Source: Pantoea coffeiphila (GTDB lineage Bacteria; Pseudomonadota; Gammaproteobacteria; Enterobacterales; Enterobacteriaceae). From it: 64,000 nucleotides of DNA. Positions 18,553 to 27,998 of this stretch are shown here, piece after piece. The stretch's first letter is position 1. The number at the start of each line of letters is the position of its first letter. The notes under the pieces were generated by a model. It was given only the letters and a program-made list of their open reading frames with translations. It searched no databases and was not told the origin of the DNA. The stretch is taken from contig NZ_JAFBFW010000004.1 of the NCBI RefSeq assembly GCF_016909495.1, positions 124,001 to 188,000 on the forward strand. The letters are read 5' to 3'. The position numbers were made by a program, and so were the translations under genes.

Positions 18553-20307
18553 ATGTCTTTTACCCTACGCCCCTATCAACAGGAAGCGGTGGATGCCACC
18601 GTCAGCTACTTTCGCCGCTCCGCCGAGCCGGCGGTCATCGTGCTGCCGACCGGCGCGGGCAAAAGCCTGGTGATTGCCGAACTGGCCCGCGTGGCGCGTG
18701 GTCGGGTACTGGTGCTGGCGCATGTCAAAGAACTGGTGGCGCAGAATCACGCGAAATATCAGGCTTATGATCTGGAGGCGGATATCTTTGCCGCCGGACT
18801 ACAGCGTAAAGAGAGCCAGGCAAAAGTGGTGTTCGGCAGCGTGCAATCTGTGGCACGAAACCTGGCGCAGTTTGACGACCGTTTTTCACTGCTGATTGTT
18901 GATGAGTGCCATCGCATCAGCGATGCCGACGACAGCCAGTATCAGCAAATCATCAACCAGCTGCGCCAGCGCAATCCGCAGCTGCGTCTGCTCGGCCTTA
19001 CCGCCACGCCCTACCGGCTGGGGAAAGGCTGGATCTATCAGTTCCACTATCACGGTATGGTGCGCGGCAGCGAACAGGCGATGTTTCGCGACTGCATCTA
19101 TGAGCTTCCGCTGCGCTATATGATTAAGCACGGCTTTCTGGTACCGCCCGAGCGGCTGGACATGCCGGTGGTGCAGTATGATTTCAGTCGTCTGCAGGCG
19201 CAGGAAAATGGCCTGTTCAGCGAGGCCGATCTCAACCGTGAACTGAAACAGCAGCAGCGCATCACGCCGCATATCATTCAGCAGATCGTCGAATTTGCTC
19301 AAGAGCGTCAGGGAGTAATGATCTTCGCCGCGACCGTTGAGCATGCCAGAGAAATTCTCGGCCTGCTGCCGGACAGTAAAGCCTTAATCAGCGCCGGAAC
19401 GCCCGCCGCCGAACGCGATGCGTTGATTACCGCCTTCAAGGCGCGTGAGCTGCTATATATGGTCAACGTCGCGGTACTGACCACGGGCTTTGATGCGCCC
19501 CACGTCGACCTGATTGCCATTCTGCGCCCCACCGAATCGGTCAGCCTTTACCAGCAGATTGTCGGCCGCGGACTGCGCCTCAGTCCGGGGAAAAGCGACT
19601 GCCTGATCCTCGACTACGCCGGTAATCCTCACGATTTGTTTACGCCGGAAGTGGGGACGCCAAAAGGGAAAAGCGACAATAAACCGGTGCAGGTTTTCTG
19701 CCCCGGCTGCGGTTTCGCCAACACCTTCTGGGGGAAAACCACCGCCGACGGCACAATCATTGAGCACTTTGGCCGCCGCTGCCAGGGCGTGCTGGAGGAT
19801 GATGAAGGCAACCGCGAGCAGTGCGACTATCGCTTCCGCTTCAAGAACTGCCCGCAGTGCAACGCCGAAAATGATATTGCCGCCCGCCGCTGCCGCGAGT
19901 GCGACACGATTCTGGTCGATCCCGACGATATGCTGAAAGCCGCGCTGAAGCTGAAGGATGCGCTGGTACTGCGCTGTGCGGCCATGGTGCTGGAGGCCGG
20001 AAGCGACGAGCACGGCGAATGGCTGAAGGCGCGCTACTTCGATGAAGAGGCCACCGAGGTGAGCGAGCGTTTCCGGCTGAAAAGCCCGGCGCAGCGCACC
20101 GCCTTTGAGCAGCTTTTTTTACGCCCGCACCAGCGCGCACCGGGCGTGCCGCTGAACTGGAAAACGGCTGACGATATCATCAGCCTCCAGCCGCTGCTGC
20201 GCCATCCTGATTTTGTTGTCGCGCGTAAACAGCGGCATTTCTGGCAGGTGCGGGAAAAAGTCTTTGATTACCAGGGACGTTTTCGCCGGGCTAATGAGCT
20301 GCGCTGA
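18553..20307 (+). CDS. radD: ATP-dependent DNA repair helicase-like protein RadD (YejH)
   Basis: RadD is a superfamily 2 ATPase that works with SSB and RecA in repair of crossovers and double-strand breaks. I chose ATG 18553 (584 residues, [10 protein letters not shown]) over an in-frame GTG six bases upstream. Visible motifs: Walker A PTGAGKS, DEAH-type DECH, TATPYR, and QIVGRGLRL in the second RecA-like domain. The C-terminal part has zinc-binding cysteine pairs in CPGCG, RRCQG, CPQCN and CRECD, characteristic of RadD. Confidence 0.95.
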   Translation: MSFTLRPYQQEAVDATVSYFRRSAEPAVIVLPTGAGKSLVIAELARVARGRVLVLAHVKELVAQNHAKYQAYDLEADIFAAGLQRKESQAKVVFGSVQSVARNLAQFDDRFSLLIVDECHRISDADDSQYQQIINQLRQRNPQLRLLGLTATPYRLGKGWIYQFHYHGMVRGSEQAMFRDCIYELPLRYMIKHGFLVPPERLDMPVVQYDFSRLQAQENGLFSEADLNRELKQQQRITPHIIQQIVEFAQERQGVMIFAATVEHAREILGLLPDSKALISAGTPAAERDALITAFKARELLYMVNVAVLTTGFDAPHVDLIAILRPTESVSLYQQIVGRGLRLSPGKSDCLILDYAGNPHDLFTPEVGTPKGKSDNKPVQVFCPGCGFANTFWGKTTADGTIIEHFGRRCQGVLEDDEGNREQCDYRFRFKNCPQCNAENDIAARRCRECDTILVDPDDMLKAALKLKDALVLRCAAMVLEAGSDEHGEWLKARYFDEEATEVSERFRLKSPAQRTAFEQLFLRPHQRAPGVPLNWKTADDIISLQPLLRHPDFVVARKQRHFWQVREKVFDYQGRFRRANELR

Positions 20308-20317
20308 GTTTATTACG

Positions 20318-20346
20318 TTGCCCGCAGCGGCAAACGAGGCTATAAT
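20318..20346 (+). promoter_or_regulatory. sigma-70 promoter of rplY
   Basis: TTGCCC at 20318-20323 and a perfect TATAAT at 20341-20346 are 17 bases apart, 88 bases before the rplY start. The promoter begins just after the radD stop, so rplY can be transcribed on its own. Confidence 0.85.
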
Positions 20347-20433
20347 GCCGCCCGCTTTTGCTCTGCAAAGGCTGAACAATCCGCCTGCTGCTGGGTCGCC
20401 TGTAGCAGGAACAAAAACTGAAGAGACTTTATA

Positions 20434-20718
20434 ATGTTCACTATCAATGTAGAAGTACGTAAAGAGCAGGGTAAGGGTGCGAGCCGCCGCCTGCGTGTAG
20501 CTAACAAATTCCCAGCTATCGTTTACGGTGGCAAAGAAGAAGCTATCGCTATCGAACTGGACCACGACTCCGTAATGAACATGCAGGCTAAGCCTGGTTT
20601 TTACGAAGAAGTGCTGACTCTGGTTGCAGATGGCAAAGAAATCAAAGTTAAAGTGCAGGCTGTTCAGCGTCACCCGTTCAAGCCAAAACTGCACCACATC
20701 GACTTCGTTCGCGCTTAA
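20434..20718 (+). CDS. rplY: 50S ribosomal protein L25
   Basis: Binds 5S rRNA in the large ribosomal subunit. The 94-residue protein has the short (non-CTC) L25 form as in E. coli, with the RNA-binding sequence [11 protein letters not shown] near the N-terminus and the C-terminal [14 protein letters not shown]. Codon choice is markedly biased to preferred codons, as expected of a highly expressed gene. Own promoter upstream and a strong terminator downstream. In E. coli, L25 represses its own translation; the leader here is long enough for this, but I cannot verify it. Confidence 0.97.
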   Translation: MFTINVEVRKEQGKGASRRLRVANKFPAIVYGGKEEAIAIELDHDSVMNMQAKPGFYEEVLTLVADGKEIKVKVQAVQRHPFKPKLHHIDFVRA

Positions 20719-20745
20719 TCGCTCGTTCGTTACAGATGTAAAAGA

Positions 20746-20770
20746 AACGCCGCATATGCGGCGTTTTTTT
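20746..20770. terminator. Rho-independent terminator between rplY and yejK
   Basis: AACGCCGCA/TGCGGCGTT near-perfect palindrome with a long T run on the plus strand and an A run before it, so it could end transcription from both convergent genes. Confidence 0.93.
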
Positions 20771-20815
20771 TATGCTGAATTCGGGCAGACCTGAAATCAG
20801 ATCCACCCTATGCGG

Positions 20816-21820
20816 CTACTTACCGCTGGTGCGGCGCTGCAATTGATCGCGCAGGTTGGGCGGCGTGCCCTTAATGGTCAGCGTATCGGTGGTCGGGTCC
20901 CAGAAGATACGCTCGCCCAGCAGCATAGCGTCAAAATTCAGCGTTAAGCCACCGCCGCTGCCGGCAAACTTGGTCAGCTGACGCAGAGTGCTGCGATCGG
21001 CCGGGAAACTCTCTTCCAGCTCGTAGCCCTGCTCGGCGGTAAACGCCTGGAAGGTTTTTTCACCCAGCGGCGCCAGCTCTTCCGACAGCCCCTGAAGTTC
21101 GATCTCTTCACCCGCCTGCAGCTGCTCGTTGCAATAGCTGTAAACCTGCTGACGGTAGTTCTGGCGCTCGTTTTTATCAAGGCTGGCTTCTGCGCAATAG
21201 TCATCCACCGCCTGCAGCAGGCCGCGGTTCTGCGCTTTGGTGTCCAGACCCACGCTGGCACCAAGGAAGTCCATAAAGAAGTCCGCGACTTTGCGCCCTA
21301 CCCGCCCGCGCAGGAAGGTCAGATAACGGGTCGACTCCGGGTTAGCTTCCCACTCGGTCAAATCGACGCGCGCCACGATATCAGCATGATTAATATCCAG
21401 GAACTGCGTGCTGCTGATATCCAGCTCTTCGTTCACGCGCATACTGTTCTGGCTGCTCAGCACCGCGATCAACAGATAGTTCACCGCCAGGTAGCGGTAC
21501 TGACCAAACAGCACCACGCCGCTTTCTGCAAAGGGATATTTACCCAGTTCATCGCGCAGGCGACCGGTAGCGGCACGGCTGAAACCCAGAAAATCATCCT
21601 CGCCTTTGCGGCAGTTGCGCAGCGCCTCGGCCAGTTCGCTCTCTTCGTTGAACAGGCCATAGGCTTTACTTTTGGCGCTGTAAACGCGATGCAGCTCTTC
21701 CATCATGGCGGTAACCGCCGGGGTGGACGGCAGCAGCGAATCACGCAGAACCAGATCCAGCGTCTGTTCATCACGTTTGATCAGCTGATGAAGGGCAATC
21801 TGGTCGATATCCAGACTCAT
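20816..21820 (-). CDS. yejK: nucleoid-associated protein YejK (NdpA)
   Basis: Nucleoid-associated protein of the NdpA family, known in E. coli to associate with DNA and topoisomerases. The start at 21820 ([13 protein letters not shown], 334 residues against 335 in E. coli) follows AAAGGAGAG by six bases; the frame is open 13 codons further upstream. Family landmarks include [27 protein letters not shown] and the C-terminal [15 protein letters not shown]. Convergent with rplY and divergent from yejL. Confidence 0.95.
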   Translation of the reverse strand: MSLDIDQIALHQLIKRDEQTLDLVLRDSLLPSTPAVTAMMEELHRVYSAKSKAYGLFNEESELAEALRNCRKGEDDFLGFSRAATGRLRDELGKYPFAESGVVLFGQYRYLAVNYLLIAVLSSQNSMRVNEELDISSTQFLDINHADIVARVDLTEWEANPESTRYLTFLRGRVGRKVADFFMDFLGASVGLDTKAQNRGLLQAVDDYCAEASLDKNERQNYRQQVYSYCNEQLQAGEEIELQGLSEELAPLGEKTFQAFTAEQGYELEESFPADRSTLRQLTKFAGSGGGLTLNFDAMLLGERIFWDPTTDTLTIKGTPPNLRDQLQRRTSGK

Positions 21821-21981
21821 GGTAAACTCTCCTTTTGGCACAGGCGCGTATTCAATCACCGAGTGCTATTTCGATCAACCAATCAGCAACAACATTAACC
21901 CGTTGCTGACGATAAAAATGCAGAAAAAAACGTGCTGTTACGGTAAAATGGCGCCTTTTAAATCTCAGTAAAATAGACGCT

Positions 21982-22209
21982 ATGGCACAATCATCCCGTT
22001 ACACTAACGAACGCGTGGAAAAAATCCTCGCAGAACTGGTCCAGGTACTGGAAAAAAACCAGACTCCTACCGATCTTTCCCTGATGGTTTTGGGAAATAT
22101 GGTGACCAACCTGCTCAATACCAGCGTTGCACCTGCGCAGCGCCAGACTATGGCTCGTTCGTTTGCCGAAGCGCTTCAGGCGTCGGTACGCGAAGATAAA
22201 GCCCACTGA
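21982..22209 (+). CDS. yejL: UPF0352 family protein YejL
   Basis: Small conserved protein of 75 residues, all-helical, with no established function (UPF0352). The sequence [15 protein letters not shown] and the following acidic/leucine pattern match E. coli YejL, which has the same length. It is 21 bases ahead of yejM and probably cotranscribed. Confidence 0.92.
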   Translation: MAQSSRYTNERVEKILAELVQVLEKNQTPTDLSLMVLGNMVTNLLNTSVAPAQRQTMARSFAEALQASVREDKAH

Positions 22210-22230
22210 TGAGACGACTCTGATCCCGTT

Positions 22231-23991
22231 ATGGTAACAAATCGGCAGCGCTACCGTGAAAAAGTCTCCCAGATGATAAGCTGGGGGCACTGGTTCGCCC
22301 TGTTTAACATCATTTTTGCGTTCATTCTGGGTAGCCGCTACCTGTTTGTTTCCGACTGGCCAACCTCGCTGGCCGGTCGGATTTATGCGTTTAGCAGCTG
22401 GATCGGGCACTTCAGCTTTATCGTCTTCGCCGCGTATCTGCTGATCGTTTTCCCGTTGACCTTCGTGGTGATGTCGCAGCGGCTGTTACGCTTTCTGTCG
22501 GCGATTATCGCCACTGCGGGACTGACGTTGATTCTGGTCGACGGCGCGGTTTTTGAACGATTCCACCTGCACCTGAATCCCGTTGTCTGGGAACTGGTGA
22601 TTAACCCCGATCAAAGCGAACTGGCGCGCGACTGGCAGCTGATGTTTATCAGCGTGCCGGTGATTTTCCTTGTGGAGATGCTGTTTGCCACCTGGAGCTG
22701 GCAAAAGCTGCGCAGCCTGAACCGCCGCAGCTTCGGCAAACCGCTGGCAGCCCTGTTTATCAGCGCCTTCTTTGCCAGCCATCTGATGTATATCTGGGCG
22801 GATGCTAACTTCTATCGCCCGATCACTATGCAGCGTTCGAACCTTCCGCTTTCCTATCCAATGACAGCGCGACGCTTCCTGGAAAAATACGGCCTGCTGG
22901 ATGCGCAGGAGTATCAGCGCCGCCTGGTGCAGCAGGGGAATCCTGAAGCGCTGTCGGTCGCCTACCCGCTGAGCGATATTACCGTCAGCGATCGCGGTAC
23001 ACGCAACAACCTGCTGGTCATCACCGTGGACGGGCTGAATGAAGCCAGTATGCCTAAAATGCTGCCAAACCTGACGCGTTTCGCCGAAAGTAATGTGCGC
23101 TTTAGCCAGCACTTCAGCTCCGGCGGCACCGATGACACGGGTCTGTTTGGGCTGTTTTATGGTATTTCCCCGAGCTATATGGACGGCGTACTCTCATCAC
23201 GCATTGCTTCAACGCTGATTGGCACGCTGGGCCAGCAGGGCTATCAGTTTGGCCTGTTTGCCAGCGACGGCTTCAATTCGCCTCTTTATCGCCAGGCGCT
23301 GCTGTCTGATTTCTCTCTGCCGGAAGCCCGCGAACAGAGTAACGATCAGACGACCACCCAGTGGCAAAACTGGCTGAACGGGCACAGAAACGATAGCAAT
23401 CCGTGGTTCTCCTATCTGTCACTAACCACCGCAGATAACAGCGGCGGGGATGGTTCCGATAAGCAACGCCTTCGTCGGTACAGTCGGGCCGCTGCCAATG
23501 TCGATCAGCAGATACAAAGCGTGCTGGCTACGCTGGAACAGAAAGGGCTGTTGGACAAGACAGTGGTGGTCATTACCGCTCAGCACGGAGTGGTACTGGA
23601 AGGTGATGACAATCCAGGCAATCGCGCAGCGCTACAGGTGCCGATGATCGTGCACTGGCCACAAACGCCCGCACAAACGGTGAATAAACTCACCGATCAT
23701 CAGGACATTATGGCAACCCTGATGCAGCGTCTTCTGCATGTAAATACGCCGCTTGCTGACTATTCGCAGGGGGAAGACTTATTCTCTGCGAAGCGTCGTC
23801 ATAACTGGGTGGCAAGCAGTATCAGCAACCACCGCCTGGTTATCACCACCGCCGATGAGACATTGCTGCTGGATAACAACGGTAGCTATACGGCGTGGAA
23901 TTCGCAGGGTGAAGAGCTGAAGAACCACAAGCCGCAGCTGGCGCTGCTGCTTCAGGTACTGACCGACGAAAAACGTTTTATCGCTAACTGA
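22231..23991 (+). CDS. yejM: LPS homeostasis regulator YejM (PbgA/LapC)
   Basis: Essential inner-membrane protein that senses lipopolysaccharide in the periplasmic leaflet and inhibits LapB-FtsH proteolysis of LpxC, matching LPS supply to need. The 586-residue protein (same as E. coli) has five N-terminal helices (to about residue 190), a basic linker, and a periplasmic sulfatase/alkaline-phosphatase-fold domain (VITVDGLN, about residue 265 onward) that lacks hydrolase metal ligands in known structures. The Thr/Ser-rich GGTDDTGLFGLFYG region is conserved. Confidence 0.95.
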   Translation: MVTNRQRYREKVSQMISWGHWFALFNIIFAFILGSRYLFVSDWPTSLAGRIYAFSSWIGHFSFIVFAAYLLIVFPLTFVVMSQRLLRFLSAIIATAGLTLILVDGAVFERFHLHLNPVVWELVINPDQSELARDWQLMFISVPVIFLVEMLFATWSWQKLRSLNRRSFGKPLAALFISAFFASHLMYIWADANFYRPITMQRSNLPLSYPMTARRFLEKYGLLDAQEYQRRLVQQGNPEALSVAYPLSDITVSDRGTRNNLLVITVDGLNEASMPKMLPNLTRFAESNVRFSQHFSSGGTDDTGLFGLFYGISPSYMDGVLSSRIASTLIGTLGQQGYQFGLFASDGFNSPLYRQALLSDFSLPEAREQSNDQTTTQWQNWLNGHRNDSNPWFSYLSLTTADNSGGDGSDKQRLRRYSRAAANVDQQIQSVLATLEQKGLLDKTVVVITAQHGVVLEGDDNPGNRAALQVPMIVHWPQTPAQTVNKLTDHQDIMATLMQRLLHVNTPLADYSQGEDLFSAKRRHNWVASSISNHRLVITTADETLLLDNNGSYTAWNSQGEELKNHKPQLALLLQVLTDEKRFIAN

Positions 23992-24067
23992 CTGTATAAA
24001 TATAACGCAGTCAAGATGTTAGCTACTTGCATTCGAAGGCCAGTTCAGTAAACTATGCTGCAAATAT

Positions 24068-24144
24068 CGGCACGTAGCGCAGCTTGGTAGCGCACGGTCA
24101 TGGGGTGTCCGGGGTCGGAGGTTCAAATCCTCTCGTGCCGACCA
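24068..24144 (+). tRNA. proL: tRNA-Pro (anticodon GGG)
   Basis: A 77-base cloverleaf with encoded CCA: acceptor CGGCACG/CGTGCCG, D stem GCGC/GCGC, T stem GGAGG/CCTCT with loop TTCAAAT, and anticodon GGG at 24102-24104 reading CCC/CCU. The anticodon stem CGGTC/GTCCG pairs except one internal U-U. Location after yejM is that of E. coli proL. A terminator follows 13 bases downstream. Confidence 0.97.
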
Positions 24145-24157
24145 AATACCTTAGAAA

Positions 24158-24185
24158 AACCAGCCTCTTACGGCTGGTTTTTTTG
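24158..24185 (+). terminator. Rho-independent terminator of tRNA-Pro
   Basis: AACCAGCC/GGCTGGTT stem with a six-base loop and seven Ts. Confidence 0.93.
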
Positions 24186-24330
24186 TGCCTGAATTTTGTC
24201 GTTAACAAATAAAACTATCAGAGTCACTTAACCCGTCACACTAACGCCCTGCATCCACAGGCTAAAGACTAAGATTATTTAGCCTGTGCAATCGTTAGGT
24301 TTGATTAAAACCCACGCTACTTATGAATAA

Positions 24331-24355
24331 AAAGGCCTCTGTTAGAAGAGGCCTT
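24331..24355 (-). terminator. Rho-independent terminator of the small membrane protein gene
   Basis: On the minus strand AAGGCCTC/GAGGCCTT with a seven-base loop is followed by a run of five Ts. It lies 35 bases past the stop of the gene at 24391-24591. The interval 24186-24330 shows nothing recognisable. Confidence 0.88.
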
Positions 24356-24390
24356 ATATGGCACAGGCCAGCACAATGTCACTGACGCAG

Positions 24391-24591
24391 TCATCTTCTG
24401 GAAAAGAACACAAATATTCCATCGGTGATCTTAACCATACCAAACATGCTCAGAACGGTTATCACCAGATTAGAAAGTTCGCGTGGGGCAGAATAAAAAG
24501 TATTATCAAATATCCCAACCCCATTCAGCAAGGACGCTACAGTCAGGATGGATATTAGTAATACTATGCCCCTGAATATTCTGTGTTTCAT
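24391..24591 (-). CDS. uncharacterised small membrane protein (66 aa)
   Basis: I do not recognise a family. The ATG at 24591 follows AAAGGA with a six-base spacer (a TTG two codons upstream is less likely). The 66 residues start MKHRIFRGIV, form one hydrophobic helix (about 6-24), a short polar loop with DNTFYSAPREL, a second hydrophobic stretch (about 38-55) and end in FFSRR. Two helices with both ends basic suggest an inner-membrane hairpin with cytoplasmic termini. It has its own intrinsic terminator and stands alone in an A/T-rich patch, which suggests a real, possibly acquired, monocistronic gene. Confidence 0.6.
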   Translation of the reverse strand: MKHRIFRGIVLLISILTVASLLNGVGIFDNTFYSAPRELSNLVITVLSMFGMVKITDGIFVFFSRR

Positions 24592-25000
24592 TTTCAATCC
24601 TTTAAATATTCATCACCATGAACAACCACCATTATTATTGCCGCAGTTTGAATTTGAAAACCGCAAACAAAGAATACATTCACATGATTTAAAATTACAA
24701 TATATTTAATAGGAAACAAGTAATGTAAAAAACACCGAAATATCAATAATATAAAAGAAATGTAGCCACATACAAATCAATTACAGATAGAAATAATTCA
24801 TTTTTTACAAAAACACTTGAACGCCATCACAATTATAAAAACATAATACATTCAACTATTAAATCGAATGATTAATAAATCAATTACGCACGTAATATTA
24901 TTTCATCAGAAATTAGAATTTAATATCGCATCCAGAACCATAGCGAGGGATATTTATATAAAATAACAGTCAGACTCTTCACGTGCCTATCCAGTAATAT
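24592..25000. other. A/T-rich noncoding patch
   Basis: About 400 bases of clearly lower G+C than the surrounding genes, rich in A tracts and AATATT-like motifs. It probably holds the promoter of the small membrane gene at its left edge. No open frame with a ribosome site was found. The composition looks like H-NS-bound or horizontally acquired DNA. Confidence 0.5.
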
Positions 25001-25022
25001 AAAACCCGCCCGCTAAGGCGGA
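25001..25022 (-). terminator. probable terminator of malI
   Basis: On the minus strand CCGCC/GGCGG with a six-base loop is followed by GTTTT, 17 bases after the malI stop. The stem is short. Confidence 0.65.
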
Positions 25023-25037
25023 ATTTATCAATTCGAA

Positions 25038-26069
25038 TCACGCCGACGCCCTCTCCACCAGCGCGGGCGGCACGATAATATTCTGCGCTTCCAGATTCTG
25101 CCCGCCAATGCGCAGCAGCAAACGCCGCGCCGTAGCGTGGCCGATTTCACGCGCGGAGTTGGCAATTGAGGTTAGAGGCGGTTCGGTCAGCTCGGACTCG
25201 GGGGCGTCTTCCATGCCAATCAGGGCGATTTTTTGTTGGAAGAAACTGTCAACTGCGCCGCCGCCAACTTCTGCGCCGGTGCGCAGCACGCCAAAATAAG
25301 CCCCCAGCGCCACGGAAGATTTATGGCAGACGATGGCGCTGATTTTTGGGTAGTGGGAGAGCAGCAGTTCCGTCGCATCCGCCGCACACTTTTGCTGATA
25401 ATCGCATTCGATAATCCATTCCGTGCGGAACGGCAGGCCATATTGCAGCAGCGTGGCGCAAAAACCGCCGAGCCGTTCGGCGCGGGTCAGTGAATTGCTG
25501 AGCCCTCCGAGATAGGCGATCTGCTTGTGCCCCTGTCTTATCAGGTATTCCGTGGCCATTTTTGCCGCCAGCATATTGTCGGGGCGGACCACGTCAACGC
25601 CGTCAATGCCGCCGGAACGGGTGGCACAAATCAGCGGCACGCCCTGCTCTTCTGCCTTTTCCTTCAGGCCGCTCATTGCCCCTTCACCGCCGGCAATCAC
25701 AATGCCGTCTACGCCGTGCGTCAGCAGCGTATCGAAGCAGCGCATCAGACCTTTCCCCGACGCTCCGCTTTGCAGCAGGAACAAAACTTTGCCCTGCGCT
25801 TCAAACATTTCGCTGAGGCCCGCGGTCATTTCGGCGTAAAACGGCTCGCAGATATCGCGGACAATCAGCCCGACCACGCCGGATTCCCCACCGCGCAGCG
25901 TACTTGCCTGGCGATTACGCACAAAACCCAGTTCATCCACGGCGCGGTTAACCCGCTCAGCCGTCGCCTGAGAGATACGCCCCTTGCCGCCCAGCACCAG
26001 TGAAACGGTGGTGACAGACACACCGGCGTGGCGGGCCACATCGATAATCGTGATCTTTTTATGGTTCAT
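25038..26069 (-). CDS. malI: LacI-family repressor MalI
   Basis: MalI represses the divergent malXY genes. The 343-residue protein (342 in E. coli) has the LacI-type helix-turn-helix at the N-terminus, TIIDVARHAGVSVTTVSLVL, with the hinge helix region following (AVDELGFVRNRQASTL) and a periplasmic-binding-protein-like effector domain. Divergent arrangement with malX, malY downstream of malX, and MalI-type operators in the gap all support the name. The inducer of MalI is not known. Confidence 0.92.
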   Translation of the reverse strand: MNHKKITIIDVARHAGVSVTTVSLVLGGKGRISQATAERVNRAVDELGFVRNRQASTLRGGESGVVGLIVRDICEPFYAEMTAGLSEMFEAQGKVLFLLQSGASGKGLMRCFDTLLTHGVDGIVIAGGEGAMSGLKEKAEEQGVPLICATRSGGIDGVDVVRPDNMLAAKMATEYLIRQGHKQIAYLGGLSNSLTRAERLGGFCATLLQYGLPFRTEWIIECDYQQKCAADATELLLSHYPKISAIVCHKSSVALGAYFGVLRTGAEVGGGAVDSFFQQKIALIGMEDAPESELTEPPLTSIANSAREIGHATARRLLLRIGGQNLEAQNIIVPPALVERASA

Positions 26070-26186
26070 CGGACTTTATCGTTCATACCGGACTCCACGA
26101 AACGGCATCGCTCACGGCCGCCATTATACGTACCCGGAAGCAAAAAATTAGCCTGGTCAGAGAGTTATATATGATTAAGCAATTTA

Positions 26187-26202
26187 AGTAAAACGTTAAA
26201 CC
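26187..26202. promoter_or_regulatory. putative MalI operator (malI side)
   Basis: AGTAAAACGTTAAACC resembles the E. coli MalI operator GATAAAACGTTTTATC, keeping the TAAAACGTT core. It lies about 118 bases upstream of malI. Confidence 0.65.
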
Positions 26203-26239
26203 TTTTTTAAACCCCGTTATACCTGGAATGATCGGATAG

Positions 26240-26255
26240 TGTGAGCTTGAACACG
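26240..26255 (+). promoter_or_regulatory. possible CRP site of malX
   Basis: TGTGA at 26240-26244, six bases, then ACACG: a full left half-site and a three-of-five right half. CRP activation of malX is known in E. coli. Confidence 0.45.
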
Positions 26256-26264
26256 TATTGTTTT

Positions 26265-26280
26265 GGTGAAACGTTTTATC
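26265..26280. promoter_or_regulatory. putative MalI operator (malX side)
   Basis: GGTGAAACGTTTTATC matches 13 of 16 positions of the E. coli MalI operator GATAAAACGTTTTATC. It is 48 bases upstream of malX. Confidence 0.78.
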
Positions 26281-26327
26281 TTAGCCTCCAGCAACACAGA
26301 GCCTAACAACACCATTGGGGAGCGGGT

Positions 26328-27938
26328 ATGCCTGCACATAAAAAACAACGTTTCACACTCTGGGAGTTCTTCCAGAGCCTGGGTAAAACTTTCATGCTGC
26401 CGGTCGCGCTGCTGTCGTTTTGCGGCATTATGCTCGGCATTGGCAGTTCACTGAGCAGCCGCGATGTCATCACCCTGCTACCGGTGCTGGGCAATCCCGT
26501 TCTTCAGCTGATTTTCGTCTGGATGAGCAAGGTTGGCTCTTTCGCCTTCAGTTTCCTGCCGGTGATGTTCGCTATTGCGATTCCGCTGGGGATGGCGCGC
26601 GAGAATAAAGGCGTTGCCGCTTTCTCCGGCTTCGTCGGTTTCACCGTGCTGAATCTGGCCGTTAACTTCTATCTGACCGCCAACGGTACGCTGCCCACCA
26701 CCGATCCGGCGGTGCTGAAAGCCAATAATATCCAGATGATTTTGGGCATTCAGTCTATCGATACCGGCATTCTGGGTGCGGTGATCGTTGGCATCATCGT
26801 CTACCGACTGCACGAGCGCTTTAACACCATTCGCCTGCCGGACGCCCTGGCGTTCTTCGGCGGTACCCGCTTCGTGCCGATTGTCACTACCGTAGTGCTG
26901 GGTCTGGTCGGTTTACTGATCCCGCTGATCTGGCCGTTCTTCGCTGCCGGGATTACCGGTCTTGGCCGCCTGATCCAGGGCGCGGGCGTATTTGGCCCGA
27001 TGATTTTCGGCTCCGGCGAGCGTTTCCTGCTGCCGTTCGGCCTGCAGCACATTCTGGTAGCGCTAATCCGCTTCACCGAAGCAGGCGGAACATTAGATGT
27101 CTGCGGCCGTGAAGTCAGCGGCGCGCTGACCATCTTCCAGGCGCAGCTTTCCTGCCCGACCACCCACGGCTTCTCAGAAAGCGCAACGCAGTTCCTGTCG
27201 CAGGGTAAGATGCCGGCCTTCCTTGGCGGGCTGCCGGGTGCCGCGCTGGCAATGTACCACTGCGCCAAACCGGAAAACCGTCATAAAATTAAAGGGCTGC
27301 TGATTTCCGGTGTGGTTGCCTGCGTGGTTGGTGGCACCACCGAACCGATCGAATTCCTGTTCCTGTTCGTGGCACCTGCGCTGTACGTGATCCACGCATT
27401 CCTGACCGGTCTGGGCTTCACCGTGATGTCGGTGCTGGGCGTGACCATCGGTAATACGGACGGCAACATCATTGACTTTGTGGTCTTTGGCATCCTGCAC
27501 GGCACCGCCACCAAGTGGTATCTGGTGCCGGTTGTGGCGGCCATCTGGTTCGCGGGTTACTACGCGATCTTCCGCTTCTCAATTACCCGCTTTAATATCA
27601 AAACTCCGGGCCGCGAATCGGACAGCCTGCCTGCCGCCGCCGTGCCGTCTTCCAGCAAATCGGGCTACAACGTGCCGGCTATTCTGAGTGCGCTGGGCGG
27701 TGCAGGCAACATCGTATCCCTGGACAACTGCATCACCCGTCTGCGCCTGTCGGTGGCGGATATGACACTGGTGGATGATGCAACGCTGAAAGCCAATCGG
27801 GCAATTGGCGTGGTACATCTTAATGAACACAACCTGCAGGTGGTAATTGGCCCACAGGTGCAGTCGGTAAAAGACGAGCTGGATGCTCTGATCCGTGCAG
27901 CGGCCAGCCCTGCAGCGGCAGAACCGATTACCGTATAA
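26328..27938 (+). CDS. malX: PTS maltose/glucose-type transporter subunit EIICB MalX
   Basis: Inner-membrane PTS permease that can move glucose and maltose; its physiological sugar is unsettled. The 536-residue protein (530 in E. coli) starts after GGGGAG. The EIIC domain spans about residues 12-415 with roughly ten helices and the GGTTEPIEFLFLFVAP motif of the glucose family; a linker rich in Ala/Ser leads to the EIIB domain with the phospho-cysteine in NCITRLRL. No EIIA gene is adjacent, so it would need a EIIA-Glc elsewhere. Confidence 0.94.
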   Translation: MPAHKKQRFTLWEFFQSLGKTFMLPVALLSFCGIMLGIGSSLSSRDVITLLPVLGNPVLQLIFVWMSKVGSFAFSFLPVMFAIAIPLGMARENKGVAAFSGFVGFTVLNLAVNFYLTANGTLPTTDPAVLKANNIQMILGIQSIDTGILGAVIVGIIVYRLHERFNTIRLPDALAFFGGTRFVPIVTTVVLGLVGLLIPLIWPFFAAGITGLGRLIQGAGVFGPMIFGSGERFLLPFGLQHILVALIRFTEAGGTLDVCGREVSGALTIFQAQLSCPTTHGFSESATQFLSQGKMPAFLGGLPGAALAMYHCAKPENRHKIKGLLISGVVACVVGGTTEPIEFLFLFVAPALYVIHAFLTGLGFTVMSVLGVTIGNTDGNIIDFVVFGILHGTATKWYLVPVVAAIWFAGYYAIFRFSITRFNIKTPGRESDSLPAAAVPSSSKSGYNVPAILSALGGAGNIVSLDNCITRLRLSVADMTLVDDATLKANRAIGVVHLNEHNLQVVIGPQVQSVKDELDALIRAAASPAAAEPITV

Positions 27939-27951
27939 CCCCCCTTTCAGC

Positions 27952-27969
27952 GGGCGACCAGGGTCGCCC
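27952..27969 (+). other. malX-malY intergenic hairpin
   Basis: GGGCGAC/GTCGCCC seven-base-pair stem with a four-base loop in the 60-base gap. It has a weak T tract, so it may reduce malY expression relative to malX. Confidence 0.6.
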
Positions 27970-27998
27970 TTATTTGCGTTATGCCGGGAGTAAAGCGC

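Noticed and set aside
23990..24014. possible LexA box before tRNA-Pro
   Set aside because: CTGTATAAATATAACGCAG has the wrong spacing between the CTG and CAG half-sites.
24618..24692. 24-codon plus-strand frame in the A/T-rich patch
   Set aside because: Very short, with no ribosome site.
25527..26003. 158-codon plus-strand frame across malI
   Set aside because: Antisense shadow of malI, which has an intact LacI-family sequence.
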